Shown one piece after another: positions 18,478 to 27,277 of a DNA stretch of 64,000 bases. The notes under the pieces were generated by a model that did no database searches, was not told the DNA's origin, and was given only the letters and a program-made list of their open reading frames with translations. The position numbers were made by a program, and so were the translations under genes. How positions within the stretch are numbered: position 1 is the first letter of the stretch; each line of letters opens with the position of its first letter. Source of the stretch: Legionella sp. MW5194 (GTDB taxonomy: Bacteria > Pseudomonadota > Gammaproteobacteria > Legionellales > Legionellaceae); assembly GCF_016864235.1 (NCBI RefSeq), contig NZ_CP045732.1:2418001-2482000 (forward strand). The letters are read 5' to 3'.

Positions 18478-18927
18478 ATGGATAATTTTTTGGTGCTGAT
18501 TGCCAATGCCTCGAAAGCCAATTTTTATGCACTGAAATTGCAGAATTCCGACACGACTTTTACATTAAGGGATGTGTTTGTGCATCCGGAAAGTCAGGAA
18601 AAACGAAGCGAATTAATTGCCGATCGCTCCGGGCAATATCAAAGCGAGCATGGGGTAGGAGGCGCGTATGAATTCAGAAGCGATCCCAAAAAGATAGAGA
18701 AAAATAAATTTGCTCAGGAATTGGGCCATTACATTAATGAAACGGTTCACAATGGCATAAAATTAATCATTATCGTCCCATCCACGTTCTGGGGCATGCT
18801 CGATAAAGTGTTAAATAAAACCGCCTTAAACGCCCTCTTTCGTCTGATACAAAAGGATTATACCCAATTCAGCGAACAGGAGCTTAAAGAACTTGTCCTT
18901 CATTCGGTCAAAACACCAGCCTTATAA
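18478..18927 (+). CDS. Host-attachment-family (baeRF-like) protein
   Basis: A 149-residue cytosolic protein of the family named 'required for attachment to host cells' (Pfam Host_attach type, related to archaeo-eukaryotic release-factor-like domains). It starts MDNFLVLIANASKANFYAL, contains the family stretch RSGQYQSEHGVGGAYEFRSDPK (about 57-78, in shorter pieces SGQYQ, GGAYEF), then HNGIKLIIIVPSTFWGML and a C-terminal DYTQFSEQEL helix. The ATG at 18478 has an AGGAGA ribosome-binding site; longer frames start inside the upstream hairpin and are rejected. The named role in attachment comes from Agrobacterium-type homologues and is not proven here. It precedes the metallothionein-like gene by 15 bases, so the two likely form an operon. 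Confidence 0.82.
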   Translation: MDNFLVLIANASKANFYALKLQNSDTTFTLRDVFVHPESQEKRSELIADRSGQYQSEHGVGGAYEFRSDPKKIEKNKFAQELGHYINETVHNGIKLIIIVPSTFWGMLDKVLNKTALNALFRLIQKDYTQFSEQELKELVLHSVKTPAL

Positions 18928-18942
18928 CAACAGGAGAAACAC

Positions 18943-19197
18943 ATGGATCAGTGTATTGTTTGCGGTAACCATTATCACAATTGCTTTGAGATTCGCCATA
19001 AAGGCACCAGTTACCTGTTTGACTCCTTTGAATGTGCCATTCAAAAACTAGCCCCGGTGTGTTCGCATTGTTCCTGCCGCATCATCGGCCATGGCATAGA
19101 AGCGGAAGGTGACTATTATTGTTGTGGCCATTGTGCGCATGAGAGCGGCGTGACCGAGGCCCAGGATCACGTGGCGGAACACGAAGACTCGCATTAA
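18943..19197 (+). CDS. Metallothionein-like Cys/His-rich protein
   Basis: An 84-residue protein with ten cysteines (4, 7, 14, 31, 40, 43, 45, 60, 61, 64) and ten histidines. The first half (CIVC, then SFEC at 28-31) resembles a small TRASH/YHS-type zinc site. The second half (CSHCSC at 40-45, then EGDYYCCGHCAH at 55-66) closely follows the pattern of bacterial metallothionein SmtA (GLYYCCEACA). It should bind Zn, Cd or Cu in the cytosol. A clear AGGAGAA ribosome-binding site precedes it, and it follows the host-attachment-family gene by 15 bases. Metal binding is a confident inference; the exact metal and role are not known. Confidence 0.75.
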   Translation: MDQCIVCGNHYHNCFEIRHKGTSYLFDSFECAIQKLAPVCSHCSCRIIGHGIEAEGDYYCCGHCAHESGVTEAQDHVAEHEDSH

Positions 19198-19550
19198 TGG
19201 TCATTGAATTCTGCAAACGCATTGCGGGCTGAATGGCGTGGGGTTCAGCAGTAATTCTTCGCCCGTAAGCATTCAGCCAGCAATTGCCCGTCACAGGGCC
19301 TAAGGTCAGAAGAAGGATCCTTTCTCCGCGTTATGCATGGGTAGCCTCGTGTACCACAAGCGGCAATGAGTGCAAGGCGCAGCACAAACAATCAAACGCA
19401 TCCGTTACGGACTATACAATCGCCATTTTTAAATTATAGGCTTTACCTTCAGCGTGAAGTCAACAAAGAGGACTTGCAGGCATTTTATTCATTCATGGTG
19501 AATTTAACGGGCAAATTGTTTAAAATACCGTCTTTTAAATCGAGTCCCTT
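19198..19550. other. Intergenic region without clear features
   Basis: No convincing gene was found in these 353 bases. A plus-strand frame from 19366 to 19620 lacks a ribosome-binding site and overlaps the next gene, so it was not accepted. A minor hairpin GCCC/GGGC lies near 19288-19301. The last 100 bases are AT-rich and probably hold the promoter of the following gene. Confidence 0.4.
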
Positions 19551-19853
19551 ATGCAAGACAAGCAAGAAGAAGAAACAGAAGGTCTATCACCCCTCGTTTA
19601 TGCACCGGCTGCCTTTTTAACCTTTTCATTGGCCGCATACAGTTCCATGCGAAAAGGGAATTATCGTTTTGCGCTTGAGTTTTACAAACGCGGTGGCGGT
19701 GGCTTGAATTTTTATCAGGGCAGGAAACGCCTGGCGGGAGTGGATTACCATCCGTTCTGGGATAAAAAATCAGGCGAACTGGTGACCCGTTTGCATTATC
19801 ATCGCGGCGAAGGGGACGAGATTAAAAAACACCGTCCCTTCGATGGCTGGTAA
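19551..19853 (+). CDS. Small hypothetical protein
   Basis: A 100-residue basic protein starting MQDKQEEETEGLSPLVYAP. Residues about 18-32 are mildly hydrophobic, then a conserved-looking core follows with GLNFYQGRKRLAGVDYHPFWDKK and LVTRLHYHRGEGDEIKKHRPFDGW, rich in His, Arg and aromatic residues as in nucleic-acid- or ligand-binding modules. The ribosome-binding site is weak (GAG ten bases upstream). Its stop is five bases from the stop of the convergent gene at 19859. I do not recognise the family; function unknown. Confidence 0.55.
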   Translation: MQDKQEEETEGLSPLVYAPAAFLTFSLAAYSSMRKGNYRFALEFYKRGGGGLNFYQGRKRLAGVDYHPFWDKKSGELVTRLHYHRGEGDEIKKHRPFDGW

Positions 19854-19858
19854 AGGGA

Positions 19859-20800
19859 TTACCTGTCTCCACTGGCGATGTACCTCTGATTTAATTTAAT
19901 CACCAGCGAACTGATGAGGATAAGGATTACGCCAATAAGGATTAAAGTGATTGGCCAACCCAGCGTGTCGGGGAAATGCTTGCCGGTAAAATAACCGATG
20001 TACAATAAAGTCACCAGGGTGGCAATGACCAACAGCGTGCGGTTTTTAGCGGCTATGGCCAGAAAAATCATGGCACAGGTTAGCCCCAAATAGAAAATTT
20101 CGTAGGGCTGATTTCTAACAATATCGAACGTCACCGTAAAAAAGGCCAGTGAAGCAATAAAAAACAGCAAGGACGCAATGGCCTGATACGGCGAGTGATT
20201 AATAACCCAGGTAACACAAAGCAGTGAAACACTGAGCACCACCCAGGCTGTTCGGTAAGGGACGTCCAGCAAGTCAAAAGCAGCTACGAAAAAACTCAGG
20301 GCGAATAACACGATAGTGAATAACAGCACGGTTTTTCTCGTGGCTAAAAAAACCAACCCCTGTTGCAGCATGAAAATCAGGCTGATAATCAACACCCCTT
20401 TGGATGGGTTATCCACCCTGGCGTATTCGCTTAAAAAAACGGCCATCCCGATGGGTTGAAGTAAAGCGGCAATTAAAAACAGGGGGGTAGACGCTCGTTC
20501 ATAATGGGCGTAACGCGTGCAGGTAATGCCCATGATAAACAGGCAAAAACCAACCCCTAAGGTCAGCATGATGCGGCTTGGGACAGAGATGTCCGTCCAT
20601 TTCATGGCGATAAAAATGCAAATCCCGGCAAAGATTAAAATCCCGCCTAAATAACCGAGCATGTTTTTAAGCAGTTGGCTGGATGCTTCTTCCCTTTGTT
20701 GAGTGGGCGGCGCGTTAAAGGCCGCGGCTATCTCATCTGGCGTTAAGTGATGGCGTTTGGCCATCGTTACAATTTCAACCAAGGCCTCGTCACGGTTCAT
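19859..20800 (-). CDS. DUF2157-like polytopic membrane protein
   Basis: A 313-residue inner-membrane protein. A short cytosolic N-terminus (about 1-50, MNRDEALVEIVTMAKRHHLTPDEIAAAF) that looks like a helical bundle is followed by about nine or ten hydrophobic segments, the first being MLGYLGGILIFAGICIFIAMKW. This plan fits the DUF2157 membrane proteins. The ATG at 20800 overlaps the TGA of the upstream gene as ATGA, so the pair is translationally coupled, and the gene product probably works with the upstream bitopic protein. Function unknown. Confidence 0.7.
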   Translation of the reverse strand: MNRDEALVEIVTMAKRHHLTPDEIAAAFNAPPTQQREEASSQLLKNMLGYLGGILIFAGICIFIAMKWTDISVPSRIMLTLGVGFCLFIMGITCTRYAHYERASTPLFLIAALLQPIGMAVFLSEYARVDNPSKGVLIISLIFMLQQGLVFLATRKTVLLFTIVLFALSFFVAAFDLLDVPYRTAWVVLSVSLLCVTWVINHSPYQAIASLLFFIASLAFFTVTFDIVRNQPYEIFYLGLTCAMIFLAIAAKNRTLLVIATLVTLLYIGYFTGKHFPDTLGWPITLILIGVILILISSLVIKLNQRYIASGDR

Positions 20801-21399
20801 GGTATGACCCACCCAATAAACTGCACATAGCCGGGGTAATAATACCCGCGGTTATCATTGCCCATGAGTTTAATGCACTGGCTGCCTTTACGAAGACAGG
20901 CCTGGTTATTGTAACTGCCTCCCCATAGTAGCTGCCCAAATAACCCGCCTGAATTGGAATAGCCGCGATAAGACAATTGATAACCGTCGGGTGATTCCAG
21001 AGTCGTATCCAGTTTCATTCCCCTTGTTGCTTCAACGGGTTGTTCCACCATGCCCTGCATGGTTCCTGAGTCACTGGGGAAAGCGAATGGCAGTTCGCGT
21101 ACTTTCTGAGTTTTTGCCTCATACAGGTACAGTTTTTTCCAGCCATAGGCATTGACGTTAGGGTTTTTGGTGTATTGTGCTGTGAGAACCCCCTGCTTAA
21201 CCACCAGGTTCACATTGACGGGTGCGGCAACACTGGAGGAATAATCCTGAATGGCGAAAACCATGTCGTAACGGGGCGGATTGCTGATAACCGTTGGAAT
21301 CAGGGTTGACAGCATAAAGACCAGCATCAGCAAGACTGGCAACACCAGACCAATGATTAACAAAAGATTGTGTTTAACCCATTCGCCGCGGTTGGCCAT
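20797..21399 (-). CDS. Bitopic envelope protein of unknown function
   Basis: A 200-residue protein with one N-terminal membrane helix (about 12-38, LLLIIGLVLPVLLMLVFML) and a periplasmic domain rich in beta-strand, Tyr and Gly. It has a cysteine pair in NQACLRKGSQCIKLMG (about 168-177) that may form a disulfide. It is coupled by ATGA overlap to the following polytopic protein and lies 53 bases after the OPT transporter gene on the same strand. I do not recognise a named family. Confidence 0.65.
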   Translation of the reverse strand: MANRGEWVKHNLLLIIGLVLPVLLMLVFMLSTLIPTVISNPPRYDMVFAIQDYSSSVAAPVNVNLVVKQGVLTAQYTKNPNVNAYGWKKLYLYEAKTQKVRELPFAFPSDSGTMQGMVEQPVEATRGMKLDTTLESPDGYQLSYRGYSNSGGLFGQLLWGGSYNNQACLRKGSQCIKLMGNDNRGYYYPGYVQFIGWVIP

Positions 21400-21452
21400 G
21401 TCATTATCCTGGCTGTCCTTACCAAATTACTATCAGTATATGATCAAATCCC

Positions 21453-23471
21453 TTATTCTGCTTTTGCATCATGGTTTTTGCTGACAACCCGATGCTGTAT
21501 CCACCAGGCCAACAGCAAGCTTGACACCATCCCAAGCAGCACGCCATAGCTTTGCCAACCGTCACTGACAACACTTAGAGCATCGGGCGTATGGAGTATG
21601 GAGAATGGAACGGCTAAAAGCACATCGACTAAAGCAGAACCGGCCACCAACCCGCAGGCAATCAGAACGCCCGTTTGTTTACGCTGACTTCGCTCTTCGC
21701 CGACAAAGGCCTTTCTGGTTAATTGCCAGCGTACAAAAAGTGCGATCATTCCGCCCAAAAACAGGGGAAACGACGAAGCAATGGGTAAATACATACCAAT
21801 CGCCACGCCCAGAATGGAAATGCGGATAAACCGTTCCAGACGTAACACCCGGTTAATGACGATGAGGAACAGGATAATGGCGGCACCGACAAACATCATC
21901 GTCCATGGCAGCGTGTTACGAAACACCGCCTCGGTAATCGCGGCCATCAGTGCAGCAGTAGGTGCTGGCAAGGATTGACTGGGATCCATGCCTTCATGAG
22001 GCATCACCCCGGCAATGCCGTACACGTCAAAAAGGATTTGCATCACCGGCGGGATGACCAATGACGAAATGACCACCCCCAATAATAACATCACCTGTTG
22101 CCGCCAGGGCGTCGCACCAACCAGTTGGCCGACTTTTAAATCCTGCGTATTGTCATTGGCGATGGCTGCAATCCCTGTCACCACCGAACCAATAATGATG
22201 GTAATGGCTTCCGCCGCCCGAATTTGCCCATTAGTGAGCGGCAAAGGCAGTGTATGGTTGACGATGGTTAACAGCAACCAGGCTGCAAAAAGCATCCCCG
22301 CAATCACCACTGAACTCCCGGGACTCGCCGTCACACCGACCATGCCGGAAAAATACCCGGTAATCACTGAAAACAAAAAACCGATGACCAGGACATAAAT
22401 CACCGCTGCAAAAACCAGTGTCGGAGCAAAATCACTGTCAAGACCCGCTTCTCCCAAAGGAAAAATAAACTGGAAAAACAAAAACAGCACAGCGGCCATA
22501 ATGAGGATGCCGATTAAAATATAAGGCATGGGGATATCACGATCCGTTCGCGGCAATTGGGATTCCGCGTGACTTTTGGCCATGAAGGCACGGAAAGAAA
22601 TGCGCATGCTTTTCGCCAAGGGCTTAATTAACTTAAGAAAAGTCCAGGTGCCTGCAAACAGCATGGCGCCAATACCCATGTAACGCATCTCGCTGTTCCA
22701 CAACATAACAGCGGCCTTCTGCGCCGGGTAATGTGCCACGAATTGCGGATAAAACTGGCTGGCAATGGGTAAAGCCACCAGCCAGGAAATAATGGCGCCG
22801 AGGAAAATACAAATGGCCATTTCATGGCCTACCAGGTAGCCGGCACCAATCATTGTCGCTGAAAACCCGGCACCGAACCCAAACAGCGACCGCTTGGCGA
22901 CGAACCAGAAACTCCAACTGCTGGCAATGATTTTGAACCCGATTTGCAAGAGCTCCAGCAAGCCGCCAATGGCCCCGCCTATAAAGATGTCTTTGATGCC
23001 TGAGCGCTCGGCGGATGATTTCAAGACTTCCGCAATGGCACGGCCTTCAGGAAATCGCAAGACGGGCTCATTGACCAATACCCGTCGAAGAGGAATTGAA
23101 AACAGCACACCGAGTATGCCGCCGCAGACAGCGATAAAAAAATTAGTCAGGTAATCAAACCCTTGCCAGTACTGGATAATAATCAACGCCGGAATCGTAT
23201 AAACAATGCCGCCAGCCACCGCCTCGCCGGCCGAAGCGGCCGTTTGCACGGCATTGTTTTCCAGGATAGTGGCATTTTTAAACAGGCGCAAAATGCCCAT
23301 GGAAATAATGGCCGCAGGAATGGATGCCGAAGTTAAAATACCCAATTTTAATGCAAGATAGGCATTTGACATCGCCAGAAGCACCGTTAGGACGATGGCC
23401 AGAATGACGCTGCGTAACGTCAATTCAGCAATTTTTTCATCAGCACGGATATACGGTCCATTTGTTGTCAT
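21453..23471 (-). CDS. OPT-family oligopeptide transporter
   Basis: A 672-residue inner-membrane transporter of the OPT superfamily (bacterial peptide branch). It has about 14-16 hydrophobic segments, with the family features NAYLALKLGILTSASIPAAIISMGILR near residue 36, NNAVQTAASAGEAVAGGIVYTIPAL near 72, and NDNTQDLKVGQLVGATPWRQQ near 442. Family members import small peptides or metal-chelate complexes by proton coupling. The ATG shares one base with the stop of the upstream RsiV-like gene (TAATG), so the two are coupled. Peptide uptake fits the amino-acid-degrading neighbours hutI and hutG. Confidence 0.92.
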   Translation of the reverse strand: MTTNGPYIRADEKIAELTLRSVILAIVLTVLLAMSNAYLALKLGILTSASIPAAIISMGILRLFKNATILENNAVQTAASAGEAVAGGIVYTIPALIIIQYWQGFDYLTNFFIAVCGGILGVLFSIPLRRVLVNEPVLRFPEGRAIAEVLKSSAERSGIKDIFIGGAIGGLLELLQIGFKIIASSWSFWFVAKRSLFGFGAGFSATMIGAGYLVGHEMAICIFLGAIISWLVALPIASQFYPQFVAHYPAQKAAVMLWNSEMRYMGIGAMLFAGTWTFLKLIKPLAKSMRISFRAFMAKSHAESQLPRTDRDIPMPYILIGILIMAAVLFLFFQFIFPLGEAGLDSDFAPTLVFAAVIYVLVIGFLFSVITGYFSGMVGVTASPGSSVVIAGMLFAAWLLLTIVNHTLPLPLTNGQIRAAEAITIIIGSVVTGIAAIANDNTQDLKVGQLVGATPWRQQVMLLLGVVISSLVIPPVMQILFDVYGIAGVMPHEGMDPSQSLPAPTAALMAAITEAVFRNTLPWTMMFVGAAIILFLIVINRVLRLERFIRISILGVAIGMYLPIASSFPLFLGGMIALFVRWQLTRKAFVGEERSQRKQTGVLIACGLVAGSALVDVLLAVPFSILHTPDALSVVSDGWQSYGVLLGMVSSLLLAWWIQHRVVSKNHDAKAE

Positions 23472-24169
23472 TAATTACCCCACACCGCTTTAATTACATC
23501 CGAACGCAGGGCATCTTGAATAACCGCCCGAGGAATGGTAACTGTTTGTGGTCCATACACATAGGCGGCTACCTGATAGGGATCAAACACGATAGAAATA
23601 CCCTTTGAACTGAAATACCAGTTTTTATAATTCTCTGCTGTCGCTTTGGTGCCCTCCCTTAGCCACTGCTCGTCGTCATTGATGGCCTTCTTTTTAATCG
23701 CTTCATAAGAAAAATCAGCCATCTTTTGCAAGGCATTGGTATTGTCTTTAAACAATTCAGCCACTGTCACAGGCTTGCCGTTAATGAAATTCAAGGTTTG
23801 AGCGGTATTGTTGGGGTGAGCCGCGCCACGACGATAGGCTGAAACATTGAACAGGACGCTAACAGCCTGTTGGTTGTCAAACATTACTTTATAGGTAATG
23901 GTTAATCCATCTTTGCCGGGAACATCCGCGGGCAGATTTTGTGCATCCGGATCGGCTTTGTCAAAGGATTGCCTGATGGATTGAATTAAATGTTCAATGG
24001 TCTGATTAATCTGTGGATTGGCGAACCCCTGAGGATACTGGATATCAATGACCTGTTTGGCATTTTCATTTTTTATAGTCACTGCTTTCAATGTTACTCC
24101 ATGCAGGTGTTGGGAAGCAGCGCCTGCCGTGCCTGCGGCTAACAACGCAATAAGAATAAATTTTTTCAT
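23471..24169 (-). CDS. Secreted RsiV-like (DUF3298/DUF4163) protein
   Basis: A 232-residue secreted protein with a Sec signal (MKKFILIALLAAGTAGAASQ). The mature part has an N-terminal DUF4163/PdaC-like half (VIDIQYPQGFANPQINQTI, then FNVSAYRRGAAHPNNTAQTLNF) and a C-terminal DUF3298 half (GISIVFDPYQVAAYVYGPQTVTIP), an order shared with the extracellular part of RsiV and with lysozyme-inhibitor-like proteins. It lacks RsiV's membrane helix. It starts 2 bases after the hutI stop and shares a base with the OPT gene start. A longer frame to 24259 overlaps hutI and is rejected. Role unknown; cell-wall or lysozyme interaction is only a family-level guess. Confidence 0.82.
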   Translation of the reverse strand: MKKFILIALLAAGTAGAASQHLHGVTLKAVTIKNENAKQVIDIQYPQGFANPQINQTIEHLIQSIRQSFDKADPDAQNLPADVPGKDGLTITYKVMFDNQQAVSVLFNVSAYRRGAAHPNNTAQTLNFINGKPVTVAELFKDNTNALQKMADFSYEAIKKKAINDDEQWLREGTKATAENYKNWYFSSKGISIVFDPYQVAAYVYGPQTVTIPRAVIQDALRSDVIKAVWGN

Positions 24170-24171
24170 GC

Positions 24172-25401
24172 TTAAAGCTCCTGTGTCGTTGTTGAATCGG
24201 TCAGCCACGTTCCCGCAATCATGGTTCGTTGCGGTACAGGAAAACCAAAATGATAACATAAAACGGCGCTGTCATTGACGGACCATTGCACCAGATCTGC
24301 CTGCAAGCCGATTTGAATACTGCCAAGCTCATCGGCCAGGCCGAGAGCTCGGGCCGCCTGATACGTCACCCCGGCCAGCGCCTCCTGCACCGTCAGGGAA
24401 AAAAACCGGCAGGCCATGCTTAACATGAGCAGCAGCGACGTCGTCGGCGACGAGCCCGGGTTGCAATCAGTGGCCACGGCCAGGCCTACACCAGCCTGCC
24501 GCAGAAGGTCCACTGGCGGGGCCTTTTTTTCGCCGAGAAAATAGTAGGCTCCCGGCAGCAAAACCGCCACCGTACCCTGACGCGCCAGAGCCACCGCACC
24601 GTCCTTATCCAGGTATTCGAGATGATCACAGGACAACGCGCCCATGTTGGCCGCCAGTTGGCTGGCGCCAAGCCGGGACAATTGTTCGGCATGGCATTTA
24701 ATGGGCAATGCCAATTGCTGAGCTTTTAAGTAAATCTGCTCGGTCTGTTGCAGCGTAAAGCCAATGGTTTCACAAAACACGTCGACGGCATCCACCAGAC
24801 CCGACTCCACCGCCGCAGGCAATACGCGATTGATGAGGTAATCCACGTACCCCTGAGCATTCCCTTTGTATTCGACAGGAACGGCATGAGCGCCTAAAAA
24901 CGTTGTCTTTACCCTCACGCCGGTCAATTGCCCAAGGCGGCGTGCCACCCGCAACATTTTCAGTTCATTGTCCAAATCAAGTCCATAACCGGACTTGATT
25001 TCCACCGTGGTTACTCCTTGCTGCTGCATGGCCAAAAGACGCGGCAGGGATTGCTCAAGCAATTCCATTTCAGAGACCGCGCGGGTTTGCCTAACCGTTG
25101 ACACAATGCCGCCGCCGGCTGCCGCAATGTCGGCATAGGTTGCGCCCTGCAGGCGTTTTTTAAATTCATCCGCTCGATTTCCGGCGTAAACCAGATGAGT
25201 ATGGCAATCGATTAAACCCGGCGTGATCAGTTGCCCCTGACAATCCTCAACCTGCCTTGCCTTAAGGTAGTGGGCAGGCAAGGTGTCTGCGGCACCGCAC
25301 CAGCGTATGCGCCCATCGGCAATGGCAATGGCCTGAGCCGCCTGCTCTTCGCCGGCGGTGTTAATCGTTGTAGCATTCATTAACAGGGTATCGCAGGTCA
25401 T
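24172..25401 (-). CDS. hutI: Imidazolonepropionase
   Basis: HutI opens the imidazolone ring in histidine breakdown, giving N-formimidoyl-glutamate. The 409-residue amidohydrolase has the metal motif [10 protein letters not shown] (about 65-74), [13 protein letters not shown], a central [11 protein letters not shown] and the C-terminal [12 protein letters not shown] with the catalytic aspartate. All expected metal ligands are visible. It lies 3 bases after an SDR gene. The next enzyme, HutG, is encoded divergently at 26307, but hutH and hutU are not in the window. Confidence 0.96.
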   Translation of the reverse strand: MTCDTLLMNATTINTAGEEQAAQAIAIADGRIRWCGAADTLPAHYLKARQVEDCQGQLITPGLIDCHTHLVYAGNRADEFKKRLQGATYADIAAAGGGIVSTVRQTRAVSEMELLEQSLPRLLAMQQQGVTTVEIKSGYGLDLDNELKMLRVARRLGQLTGVRVKTTFLGAHAVPVEYKGNAQGYVDYLINRVLPAAVESGLVDAVDVFCETIGFTLQQTEQIYLKAQQLALPIKCHAEQLSRLGASQLAANMGALSCDHLEYLDKDGAVALARQGTVAVLLPGAYYFLGEKKAPPVDLLRQAGVGLAVATDCNPGSSPTTSLLLMLSMACRFFSLTVQEALAGVTYQAARALGLADELGSIQIGLQADLVQWSVNDSAVLCYHFGFPVPQRTMIAGTWLTDSTTTQEL

Positions 25402-25404
25402 TGG

Positions 25405-26163
25405 TTATTCCCACTCAGGCACATGATGCGGTGCAAACAGCCAGGACGGATGATGGGATTTATCGTAGATATCCCACTCCTGTGAAGCATACGTGCGGGG
25501 ATTGACTTCAAGCAACAGCCAGGCGAGAAACGCAGCGGCTGTTTCCACAGAAACCAGCCGATTCTGCTGGTGCAGGTTTTTAAAGAATGCGACTTTGTCG
25601 CTTTCCATGAATTGCGATTCGCGAATGAGTCGCTGCATGTCCGTGTCAATGATGCCGGGCATGACACTTGCAAACGCCGTTTTTTCACATTCAAGCTGCC
25701 AGCAGCGCGTTAACATGGAAAGCCCGGCTTTGGAAACACAATACGCTGCCCAGCCGCTCACCGGAAAGTAAGCCACGCCTGAGCCAATGTGTAAAACCCG
25801 TCCGCCCTGAAGTTTATGCAGCAAGGCCTGACTTAGAAAAAGCGGCGCGTTGAGGTTAGTCGCCATGGTTTGCTCCCACGCGGCTTCATCAATGACCGAC
25901 ATCGGCATGATGGGATCAATAATACCGGCATTATGAACAAGGCCCTCAATCAGCGGCACCTGATTTAAAGCAGCGACAATACGGCCACGGCCCTCACGGG
26001 TTGACACATCAGCCGTACAACCGATAATCAGAGAGGAAAACTGCGCCGTTTCGGATAGCTGCTGCTCTCGCCGGCCTATCGCCAAAACCGATTTGCCACG
26101 ACTGGCCAATTCCCAGGCCAGGGCACGACCAATGCCGCTGCTGGCCCCTGTTATGACAAACAT
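25405..26163 (-). CDS. Short-chain dehydrogenase/reductase
   Basis: A 252-residue classical SDR. It begins MFVITGASSGIGRALAWEL (cofactor motif TGxxxGIG at 5-12), has NAG near residue 88 and the catalytic Ser plus YCVSK (Tyr-x-x-x-Lys) near 149-153. The ATG at 26163 has a strong GAGAGG ribosome-binding site; the longer frame to 26346 runs into the hutG leader and is rejected. It is the first gene of a run with hutI, so a link to histidine use is possible, but it is not a known step of the Hut pathway. Substrate unknown. Confidence 0.9.
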   Translation of the reverse strand: MFVITGASSGIGRALAWELASRGKSVLAIGRREQQLSETAQFSSLIIGCTADVSTREGRGRIVAALNQVPLIEGLVHNAGIIDPIMPMSVIDEAAWEQTMATNLNAPLFLSQALLHKLQGGRVLHIGSGVAYFPVSGWAAYCVSKAGLSMLTRCWQLECEKTAFASVMPGIIDTDMQRLIRESQFMESDKVAFFKNLHQQNRLVSVETAAAFLAWLLLEVNPRTYASQEWDIYDKSHHPSWLFAPHHVPEWE

Positions 26164-26197
26164 GGTCCTCTCCAGAGGTAAGTAAATTGCAGATGAT

Positions 26198-26209
26198 ACC
26201 AGACCTGGT
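26198..26209. promoter_or_regulatory. Possible operator in SDR/hutG divergent spacer
   Basis: ACCAG-AC-CTGGT is a five-base inverted repeat in the spacer between the divergent SDR-hutI run and hutG. It does not match the HutC consensus I know. Position is the only support. Confidence 0.25.
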
Positions 26210-26306
26210 GTGGCTAAGCACGAATTCCCTCGTCTTTTAAAGCGGCAATTTAAAAAAAAAAACAGACCCGTTATGATGGGGGAAACACGGCGTTTAAGGA
26301 GAACGG

Positions 26307-27260
26307 ATGTTAGCCGGCATTTCCCATTATCTACCCCCCAATCCATCCCTCTGGCGGGGACGTGAGGACAGTTTACCCAACGAACGCTTTTTTCAGCACG
26401 TGACCTGCATTGACATTCAGTCGCAACCGCTTTCCGACCAGGGGTCCGGTACGGTAATTACCGGTTTTGCCAGTGACGAAGGCATTCGCAGGAACCTTGG
26501 ACGCACGGGAGCAGCCACCGGTCCTCAAGCACTTCGTCAGGAACTGGCTAAACTGGCCTGTCACTTTTCCGCCTCACTCATCGACATCGGCGACATTGTC
26601 CCCAATGACGCACTGGAACAGGGCCAGGAAGAATTGGCGACTGTGCTTGATCATTGCCATCAACGGGGTTTTAAAACCTTGGTTTTCGGGGGCGGCCATG
26701 AAATAGCCTGGGGACATTACCTTGGCTTGAGCCAGCGCTACCCCCGGCTGGGCATCATTAATTTCGACGCCCATTTTGATTTGCGCTTTCCCCACCAGGG
26801 CAGCACGTCCGGCACGCCCTTTCAGCAAATAGCAGAATTTTGTCAGCAAAAACAACGTTCATTTGATTATTGCTGTCTCGGCATTCAATCCTCCTCGAAT
26901 ACGGAAAGCTTGTTTAGCCTGGCCAATAAGTATAAAGTTTCCTATCTGACGGCGGCACAGATGAATCAAAACAGTTTCGCCTGGCAAACGGCTTTTCTGG
27001 ATGACTTTATGCTGAATCATGAAGCGATTTATTTGACCGTTTGTCTTGATGTGTTTGCCGAAAGTTTTGCTCCCGGGGTCAGTGCGCCTCAGGCCCTGGG
27101 TTTAACCCCATGGCAAGTTTTACCCCTGTTGAAATACATTACGCAAACTGGCAAAGTGGTAAGTATCGACATAGCCGAATTATCGCCCCCGCTTGATCAG
27201 GGACAAAAAACGGCCCGATTGGCCGCAGCACTTGCGGCTCAGCTTCTCGAATTTAATTAA
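26307..27260 (+). CDS. hutG: Formimidoylglutamase (arginase family)
   Basis: HutG hydrolyses N-formimidoyl-glutamate to glutamate and formamide. The 317-residue ureohydrolase has GGGHE (128-132), NFDAHFDLR (152-160) and the C-terminal metal motif region LTVCLDVFAESFAPGVSAP (243-261). In that last motif the first of the usual two aspartates (x-D-x-D) is a cysteine (C246) while D248 is kept. AAGGAGA lies just before the ATG. The gene is divergent from SDR-hutI and followed closely by the IcmL-like gene. The family call is firm; the Cys should be weighed when predicting metal content. Confidence 0.9.
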   Translation: MLAGISHYLPPNPSLWRGREDSLPNERFFQHVTCIDIQSQPLSDQGSGTVITGFASDEGIRRNLGRTGAATGPQALRQELAKLACHFSASLIDIGDIVPNDALEQGQEELATVLDHCHQRGFKTLVFGGGHEIAWGHYLGLSQRYPRLGIINFDAHFDLRFPHQGSTSGTPFQQIAEFCQQKQRSFDYCCLGIQSSSNTESLFSLANKYKVSYLTAAQMNQNSFAWQTAFLDDFMLNHEAIYLTVCLDVFAESFAPGVSAPQALGLTPWQVLPLLKYITQTGKVVSIDIAELSPPLDQGQKTARLAAALAAQLLEFN

Positions 27261-27277
27261 TGCAAGGAGTGTTACGA

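Noticed and set aside
19366-19620. 84-residue plus-strand frame upstream of the 100-residue gene
   Set aside because: It has no ribosome-binding site, odd composition at its end (run of Lys) and overlaps the better-supported gene at 19551.
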